From the NCBI GenBank assembly GCA_964575425.1, contig CAZNRD010000001.1, positions 91,957 through 155,956 of the forward strand: DNA of 64,000 bases. Direction: 5' to 3'. Shown here in pieces: positions 58,801 through 64,000 of this stretch. Source of the stretch: DATEAV01 sp964575425. GTDB lineage: Bacteria; Chloroflexota; Anaerolineae; Anaerolineales; E44-bin32. The notes under the pieces were generated by a model. That model had not been told where the DNA came from and did no database searches. It was given only the letters and a program-made list of their open reading frames with translations. Position 1 is the stretch's first letter; each line of letters begins with the position of its first letter. Made by a program: the position numbers and the translations under genes.

Positions 58801-58813
58801 GAAAGCCTAGGCT

Positions 58814-60442
58814 TTACCTGCCTGCGGACTCGAGCTCGGCCATCGCCGCCGGAAGCATCTCCCCGACGTCGCCAGCGATCACGCTGGCTGTGGTACCAAG
58901 CGCTTCCGCGGCCAGGACCCCTGCTCGGCCGTGGAGAAACGCGCCAAGCGCCGCAGCCTGCATCGGCTCAACCCCCTGCGCCAGCAGGCCGACGATGGCG
59001 CCGGCCAGGACATCCCCCGTACCCGCTCGGCCCAGCGCGGGCGTGGCAAACGGCATGACGATCGCCGACCCTTCGGGCTCGGCGACGACCGTGAACGCCC
59101 CCTTCAGCACCACGATGTGACCCCACGAAGCCGCCCAGGGGCGCGCCGCAGCCACCCGGTCGGCCTGGATCTCGTCTTTGGCCTGTCCTGTGAGGACGGC
59201 CATCTCGCCCGGGTGAGGTGTGAGGATGGACAACCTGGGCAGACGCTCGGGCCAGCCTGGAACGCGCGCCAGAAGCTTCAGCCCATCTGCATCCACCACA
59301 CACGGCGGGAGAGGATGCTTCTCCGCCGGCCGTCCTTCTGGAGGGACGAAGCCGATTCGACCGCGCGGCCCCTCCGCCGCGCCGAGCAGCCGCGCCACAA
59401 AGGCGGCCGTCGCGTCATCCTGGCCGAAACCAGGCCCGAGGAGCAGCGCTTCGGCGCGGCCCAACTCCTCTTCCAGGATGGGGACCGCTTCCTCGGTGAT
59501 CACACCCAGCTCGTGCGGCAGGAGTATCCAGGTGGCCTCCGGCAGCCTCGGCACGATCAGAGGCTGCACGTTGGCCGGCACAGCAAGCGTGACGAGCCCG
59601 GCCCCGACGCGATAGGCCGCCTCGGCCGCCAGCGCCGCCGCGCCAGGGAACGTGACGGACCCTGCAACGATGATGGCGCGCCCGAATGTGCCCTTATGGG
59701 AATCCCGCGGCCTGGGCGGCAGCCAGCGACGCAGGCCCTTTGCTTCCGCCAGTTCGAGCGAGACCCCCTCCAGCTGCGGCAGGCCTTCCGGGATTCCGAT
59801 GTCGGCGACGACCAGGTCGCCCACTCTCGCCGCGCCCGGGAACTGCAGCAACCCGACCTTAGCTGCCGCCAGCGTGACGGTCAGGTCCGCCGCCAGCGTC
59901 TCAGCGGCGACCTCCCCGCTGTCGCAGTCGAGGCCCGAGGGACAATCCACGGCGACGATGAGCGGCATGCTCTCTCGCGCAGCAAGCGTCTTGGCGGCAG
60001 TCGCCAGGACGTCTTTCACCGCTCCTTTCAGGGGAAGGCGAAACCCTGTCCCGAGCAGGGCATCGAGCACGACGTCCGCGCTGCCCAACAGATTGCGCAG
60101 CACGCGGGATCGCTGGTCGTCTGCAGCGGTGGCGATCAAGGCGCCGTCTGCGCGGAGCCGGCTCAGGTTCGCATCATCCTTGGGGCGGGAAGAGACCAGA
60201 TACACCGACACCTGTGCGCCGGCCTGATGCAGGTAGTGTCCGGCGACCAGGCCGTCCCCGCCGTTGTTTCCGCCACCGACGAGAATCACCACGCGCTTTC
60301 CCCCCACCGTAACGAGCCGGTCGATGAGCGCCTCCGCTACCGCCTTCCCGGCGCACTCCATCATCTGAGCGTACGTAAGGCCGCTGGCGTTGGCCACGCT
60401 CTCGACTGCGCGCATTTCCTCGACGGTCACGATCTTCGCCAC
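58814..60442 (-). CDS. nnr: bifunctional NAD(P)H-hydrate epimerase/dehydratase
   Basis: The enzyme repairs hydrated NAD(P)H. The 542-residue protein fuses a YjeF N-terminal epimerase domain (about 1-215: VGGGNNGGDGLVAGHYL, ALLGTGFRLPL, AVDCPSGLDCDSGEV) with a C-terminal ADP-dependent dehydratase. The latter has HKGTFGRAIIVAGSVTFPGA, LTPHPGEMAVLTG and the catalytic Asp in LGRAGTGDVLAGAIVGLLAQG. GTG 60442 is five bases after GGAGG. It is convergent with the YtxH terminator. Confidence 0.95.
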   Translation of the reverse strand: MAKIVTVEEMRAVESVANASGLTYAQMMECAGKAVAEALIDRLVTVGGKRVVILVGGGNNGGDGLVAGHYLHQAGAQVSVYLVSSRPKDDANLSRLRADGALIATAADDQRSRVLRNLLGSADVVLDALLGTGFRLPLKGAVKDVLATAAKTLAARESMPLIVAVDCPSGLDCDSGEVAAETLAADLTVTLAAAKVGLLQFPGAARVGDLVVADIGIPEGLPQLEGVSLELAEAKGLRRWLPPRPRDSHKGTFGRAIIVAGSVTFPGAAALAAEAAYRVGAGLVTLAVPANVQPLIVPRLPEATWILLPHELGVITEEAVPILEEELGRAEALLLGPGFGQDDATAAFVARLLGAAEGPRGRIGFVPPEGRPAEKHPLPPCVVDADGLKLLARVPGWPERLPRLSILTPHPGEMAVLTGQAKDEIQADRVAAARPWAASWGHIVVLKGAFTVVAEPEGSAIVMPFATPALGRAGTGDVLAGAIVGLLAQGVEPMQAAALGAFLHGRAGVLAAEALGTTASVIAGDVGEMLPAAMAELESAGR

Positions 60443-60701
60443 CGATCCCTCCTCACATCCCAGGCCGTCCAACGATCACTCTCCACCGGCCGCCAACCCC
60501 ACGACCGATTCCTGGTCGAGCAATCCCGCACCACCTCCTCCAGACCGAGGCCCTGCAGCCGCTCTCGCGTCGGCCTCTCCGTCTCTGCATCGCATCCCCG
60601 CGCCATAGTGCGTCTGCAGCGTTTTCTCGATCGCCGGCATGAAGCCCGCGCTTGCGGGCTGCGAGATCGAGGTGCAGCAGGCAGAACGCAGAGTCAGCCA
60701 C
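60427..60701 (-). pseudogene. possible small gene with a frameshift, upstream of nnr
   Basis: AGGAGG (60711-60716) is followed nine bases on by GTG 60701, opening VADSAFCLLHLDLAARKRGL. That frame turns Arg/Trp-rich past about 60610. Another frame then reads more naturally (RPTRERLQGLGLEEVVRDCS) to a stop at 60427-60429, overlapping nnr. A one-base indel near 60600 would join them into a protein of about 90 residues. No family is recognised. Confidence 0.3.
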
Positions 60702-60733
60702 GATTTTGCGCCTCCTAACGACATGGGGCACGC

Positions 60734-62389
60734 TCAGGCGGGTTGCGACCCAAGCGGGGAACGTGCCGCTTCCTCCGATTTTGGAGGCACGCGACTCATC
60801 GCATACTCCGCCAGCGCAGCGATGGTGAGGCTGGGATTGACGCCCGGGTTCGCTGGCACAATCGACCCGTCAACGACGTACAACCCTGGGTAGTTGTGGA
60901 CCTGACAGTCGAGGTCCACCACACCCTCCGCGGCGTCCCGTCCGAACAGGCAGCCCCCGAGCATGTGCGCCGTGGTCGGCACGTTCAGCAGCCCTTCGGT
61001 GACCGTCCCGGCCGGAGCGGCGTCGAGCGCGCGGGCGAAATCAACCACCACCCGGTGCCCGAGCTCAATGTCTACCGGGATGGCATGCTCGCGATCGTGC
61101 TCGGCCACCAGACCCCGGCAGAACCTTGTCAACAGCGTGCGGCCCAGGCGAAGCCGCATGCGATTGTCCTCGGTCTGCATCACCATCAGGGCTGTCGCCT
61201 TCTGCGCCATTCCGGGGGGGAACTTGCCCCTCAAGTAGTCGACCGGATGGCGGACGATGCCCCACAGTGTGGCCAGCAGGCGCCGGAGGAACCCACCCCG
61301 GCTGCTGATCAAGGGCGAAGCCAGAAGCCAGAAGATCATTGACGAGCCGGCCGAGAAGCGCAGCGGTTCGATCTGCGTCTTCTCGTCGGCTCGGTAGATC
61401 GACGAAATGGCGATTCCCTTCGAATGATCAAAAGACCTGCGTCGAGAGAAGGCGCCGAGAAACGCCTCGCTGTTGGTCCGGACGGTCTCGCCGAGGCGTG
61501 GCGAGAGCTCGGGGAGCGTCTTGAGGTCATCGCGGCAGCGCAAGAGCAGCTTCAGGGTTCCCAATACCCCGGCCGACACCACGACGTTGCGCGCCCGGAC
61601 GCTGGAGGAAGGTGCGGGGAGCCACGCGGTCGAGGGCCGATACAAAACCTCGTAGCGCGCACCATCGGCCTGGTTAGGCGGCAGCGCCCGGATCGCTTGC
61701 ACCTCCACCTCCGGCTGCACGCGTGTCCCCCATTTCTCGGCGAAGTACAGGTAGTTCTTGACGAGGGAGTTCTTGGAGTCGTGGCGGCAGCCCACCATGC
61801 ATCCGCCGCAGTGGATGCAGCCCTTGCGCGGCGGGCCCTGACCTGCGAAGTAGGGGTCGGGCACCTCCCCTTCCTCCTCGTTGAAGAAGACACCGATTTC
61901 CGTCGGGCGGAACGTGTCTCCCTGCCCCAGACCTGCGGCGACGGAGCGAAGGGCCTCATCTGCCGGCCAGAGGCGCGGATTGGGCGCCACGCCCAGCATC
62001 CTGCGCGCCGTCTGGTAGCATGGTCGCAGCACCGTCTCCCAGTCCGCCAGATGATTCCACGACGGTGCCTGGAAGAAGCTCCGATCCGGCTCCATGAGCA
62101 CGGCTGCGTAGACCAAGCTGCCGCCTCCGACGCCCGCGCCCAGGAAGACGAACAGCCCTGAGAGCAGCCGGAGCTCCATGATGCCGAAGCAGCGCGCTTG
62201 CGGCATCCACAGATACTTCCACAGGTTCCAATTGGTGCGCGGGAAATCCTCGTCGCGGTACCGCTTGCCTCGCTCCAGGACAAGGACGGAATACCCCTTC
62301 TCTGTCAGCCGCATCGCCGACACGCTGCCGCCAAAACCAGAGCCGATGATGACGAAGTCAAAAGCCTGGCACTCTTCATGGGGATGCAT
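60734..62389 (-). CDS. GMC-family oxidoreductase (cholesterol-oxidase-like)
   Basis: The 551-residue flavoprotein starts with a dinucleotide-binding fold (FDFVIIGSGFGGSVSAMRLTE). It has GAGVGGGSLVYAAVLMEP, a cysteine cluster GCIHCGGCMVGCRHDSKNS and the C-terminal GLYVVDGSIVPANPGVNPSLT. These match the cholesterol oxidase/GMC branch that oxidises alcohols or sterol-like substrates; the true substrate is unknown. ATG 62389 was chosen over GTG 62401 because AGGTGAGG sits seven bases before it. SCP2 lipid-carrier-like genes lie nearby. Confidence 0.88.
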   Translation of the reverse strand: MHPHEECQAFDFVIIGSGFGGSVSAMRLTEKGYSVLVLERGKRYRDEDFPRTNWNLWKYLWMPQARCFGIMELRLLSGLFVFLGAGVGGGSLVYAAVLMEPDRSFFQAPSWNHLADWETVLRPCYQTARRMLGVAPNPRLWPADEALRSVAAGLGQGDTFRPTEIGVFFNEEEGEVPDPYFAGQGPPRKGCIHCGGCMVGCRHDSKNSLVKNYLYFAEKWGTRVQPEVEVQAIRALPPNQADGARYEVLYRPSTAWLPAPSSSVRARNVVVSAGVLGTLKLLLRCRDDLKTLPELSPRLGETVRTNSEAFLGAFSRRRSFDHSKGIAISSIYRADEKTQIEPLRFSAGSSMIFWLLASPLISSRGGFLRRLLATLWGIVRHPVDYLRGKFPPGMAQKATALMVMQTEDNRMRLRLGRTLLTRFCRGLVAEHDREHAIPVDIELGHRVVVDFARALDAAPAGTVTEGLLNVPTTAHMLGGCLFGRDAAEGVVDLDCQVHNYPGLYVVDGSIVPANPGVNPSLTIAALAEYAMSRVPPKSEEAARSPLGSQPA

Positions 62390-62473
62390 GGGACGCCTCA
62401 CCTGAGCATGCGGGCACCGCGCGACCGGCTCGCAGCGGTCCTACCGAGGGCGACGTCTGGACTGCCGAGTCTC

Positions 62474-62609
62474 TCAGTCCGGCCACGCCGGATCGATGCA
62501 GGCGATCTCTTCGATTTCCTCAAATGGAAACCACCTCCAGTTCCTGGGTAGTGAAGCACATGCGGACTACTTTCGCGTTCGGAGTCTCGCATTCACAGTA
62601 CATCGTCAT
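62474..62609 (-). CDS. small Cys-containing protein with apparent +1 frameshift at ATT TGA
   Basis: The frame from ATG 62609 reads MTMYCECETPNAKVVRMCFT to a TGA at 62520-62522 (29 codons). Skipping the T at 62522 continues EEIEEIACIDPAWPD to a stop at 62474-62476. The ATT-T-GAG arrangement resembles the prfB CTT-T-GAC slip site, with GGAGG eight bases upstream. The junction fits one small soluble protein of about 44 residues with four cysteines. Sequencing error or gene decay are alternatives. No family is recognised. Confidence 0.4.
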
Positions 62610-62795
62610 CGGTCGAGGCGCAGTACCACGTCCCGGCCCAGCGAGCGTCCTCCTCGCCGGCGCCTCTTGTGTGCTGGTGGATCCCCGCGAAGTCTTGCAG
62701 CCATTCCTCCTGAGTTCAGAACACACGCTCGACCTTGTGGCTCCCATGTCGCGCGGCATCGGTTCACTCGTCCCTTGGCTGGGCCAGCTCAGGCT

Positions 62796-63200
62796 TCATC
62801 CCTCAATTGGGACGCTTCGGGCAACTCGAACGAAGTCAAGCACGATCGGCACGTTCCGCAGGATGTAGGCCATCGGCCCCTCGACTCGCAGGTTGCGCGT
62901 GACCATGGCCTGCATCGGATCGATCTCGCCGTCGAGGATCTTCGAGGAATCTCCCCAACGCAGCCTTCTGCACGAGCCTCGCCTGCGGCGCGCTCTCGTC
63001 CTTGCGATGGAAACCGATCGAGCGGCACTTCCCATGCCACCGGTCGAAGTATAGCACGAGCGGCTCGCTGCTGTGATCCGGCTCGATGACAAAGGCCAGG
63101 TCACCCGTCCCGTCCTGGCGACGGCGGCACGGCCCTCCTCCGAATCGAGAGCCTGCTCGACTGCTCCGAGCCACTCTTGCCTCGGCGAATCCCATGCCAT
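62796..63200 (-). pseudogene. SCP2-like gene with two compensating frameshifts
   Basis: The start MAWDSPRQEWLGAVEQALDS and the end SSKILDGEIDPMQAMVTRNL share a frame and match the paralogue at 63368-63847. The middle (GDLAFVIEPDHSSEPLVLYF through SAPQARLVQKAALG) lies in another frame. Shifts occur near 63110 and near 62955, both at G runs. It is either a recent pseudogene or an assembly error. SCP2 domains bind lipids; the broken product would lose the core. Confidence 0.75.
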
Positions 63201-63367
63201 AAGCGCACCCTTCGCGATGCCATGGACGGGGACGATGCCGCCATGGAGGCCCGCCAGAGGCTGCGCTGTCAACGCGCTGGCTCCAGGGCGTGGGACGGGG
63301 GTGGGCTGCTTCCGACGCTCAGGCAGGGAGCAGGCGCGCTTGGTGTCGGTGCCACCCAATCCAGACG

Positions 63368-63847
63368 CTATGCCGAGGCGGAAGGAGCCGCGGACTGCCC
63401 CTGCCCCCAGTAGCTGCTCTCATCTGCCGGGATCAGTTGGACTGTGCCCTCGCTGGGGATGCTGCGGGCGACGCGGACCAACTCGAGAACGGCCTGCGCA
63501 TTGCGTAGCACGTACCCCATCGACCCTTTGATGCTGATCTTGCGCGTGAGGATAGCGTGGATTGGGTCGATCTCGCCGCGCAGCACCCTGCGAAAGCTCT
63601 CCAACGGGCCACGCATCTCGAACTTCGCCTGCGGCACCTGTTCGGTCCCCTGGTAGAAGCTGGCGGAACGGGGCTGGCCGCGCTGGAGGTCGAAATAGAC
63701 TGCCGCCACCACCCCTCCGTCGTCGGCCTCAATGAGAAAAAGCACATCCCCCTCCCAGTGCCTGGCCGCGCCAGCAAAGTGCTCGTCGGAGTTCAGAGCC
63801 TTTTGAAATGCTTCAAGCCAGTCTTCGCTCGGGAATGGCGGTGCCAT
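63368..63847 (-). CDS. SCP2 sterol-carrier-like protein
   Basis: The 159-residue protein has EDWLEAFQKALNSDEHFAGA, GDVLFLIEADDGGVVAAVYFDLQRG, PLESFRRVLRGEIDPIHAILTRKISIKGSM and a closing VLELVRVARSIPS, the pattern of small SCP2-type lipid-binding domains. It probably binds a hydrophobic ligand in the cytoplasm. ATG 63847 is eight bases after GGAGG. A CATAAT -10 (about 63886-63891) precedes it. The broken copy downstream is a tandem duplicate, and both lie near the GMC oxidoreductase. Confidence 0.82.
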   Translation of the reverse strand: MAPPFPSEDWLEAFQKALNSDEHFAGAARHWEGDVLFLIEADDGGVVAAVYFDLQRGQPRSASFYQGTEQVPQAKFEMRGPLESFRRVLRGEIDPIHAILTRKISIKGSMGYVLRNAQAVLELVRVARSIPSEGTVQLIPADESSYWGQGQSAAPSASA

Positions 63848-63856
63848 GGGCGTCAC

Positions 63857-64000
63857 CTCCTCGAACGGACGAAGGGCGTCTCCTGCGCATTATGCAGCAT
63901 CCCGAGCCTCAGTGTCAACACGCTGCATGCGCGCTGCCCCAGCCCCGAGAGTGTTGAACAACGGAGGGATTGAGGCGGGTGGCCCCCTCCCCGCCGGGGG
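63857..64000. other. right-edge intergenic sequence
   Basis: Holds a minus-strand TGCATAAT-type -10 near 63886-63891 for the SCP2-like gene. I see no other feature in it. Confidence 0.4.

Noticed and set aside
1..64000. CRISPR arrays, IS elements, prophage, integrons
   Set aside because: No direct-repeat/spacer array, transposase, integrase or terminal repeat with target duplication was found on reading the window.

Overview
The window is a 64 kb piece of a GC-rich (roughly two-thirds G+C) bacterial chromosome packed with housekeeping genes. The gene mix suggests a Chloroflexota bacterium, probably Anaerolineae-like. Pointers are a mevalonate-pathway decarboxylase, cytochrome bd, an anaerobic-type GlpABC, a peptidase M23/glycosidase fusion, many GAF/FHA/Ser-Thr-kinase signalling proteins, and a large secreted protein with low-complexity Thr/Pro linkers. 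That placement is inference from content; no rRNA is present to test it. I see no phage, IS element, CRISPR array or integron.

Layout: 1-7.6 kb holds a five-GAF histidine kinase running off the left edge, smpB with ssrA (tmRNA) close by, and a divergent pair made of an FHA-winged-helix regulator and a membrane Ser/Thr kinase. 7.6-17.9 kb holds a GH3 hexosaminidase-like membrane protein, a CoA-transferase beta subunit, a threonine dehydratase, a glycerophosphodiesterase, an AAA+ ATPase, a DPM-type glycosyltransferase, RecJ and two small DUF4870 membrane proteins. 18-26.7 kb holds fmt followed by a glycerol catabolism block (glpK, glpA, glpB, glpC) and an amidohydrolase. 26.7-37.1 kb, on the minus strand, holds a secreted metalloprotease-like giant, a three-gene complex-I-like membrane module with no catalytic partner, a coiled-coil protein and SelB. 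37.1-39.4 kb holds a gene-poor stretch, then hisS with a structured leader and tRNA-His. 39.4-45.9 kb is the cydABDC oxidase operon behind an Fe-S-type Rrf2 regulator with a perfect palindrome at its promoter. 46-64 kb holds mvaD, a site-2 protease, a HEAT-repeat protein, an exonuclease-fold protein, acylphosphatase, a lipoprotein, the M23-glycosidase fusion, radC, enolase, nifS-mnmA, membrane/YtxH proteins, nnr, a GMC oxidoreductase and two SCP2-like genes, one broken.

Functional links: SmpB and tmRNA form the ribosome rescue system. NifS is positioned to feed sulfur to MnmA for tRNA thiolation. GlpK makes the glycerol-3-phosphate oxidised by GlpABC. CydDC exports the thiols needed to assemble CydAB. 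HisS sits beside its own substrate tRNA. The kinase and FHA regulator look like a phosphothreonine-to-transcription circuit.

Promoters repeatedly show an extended -10 of the form TGCTATAAT. Several genes start 6-9 bases after a -10 hexamer with no Shine-Dalgarno, which suggests leaderless transcripts. Apparent single-base indels at homopolymers occur at the start of the first gene and cluster at 60.4-63.2 kb; they may be decay or assembly error.
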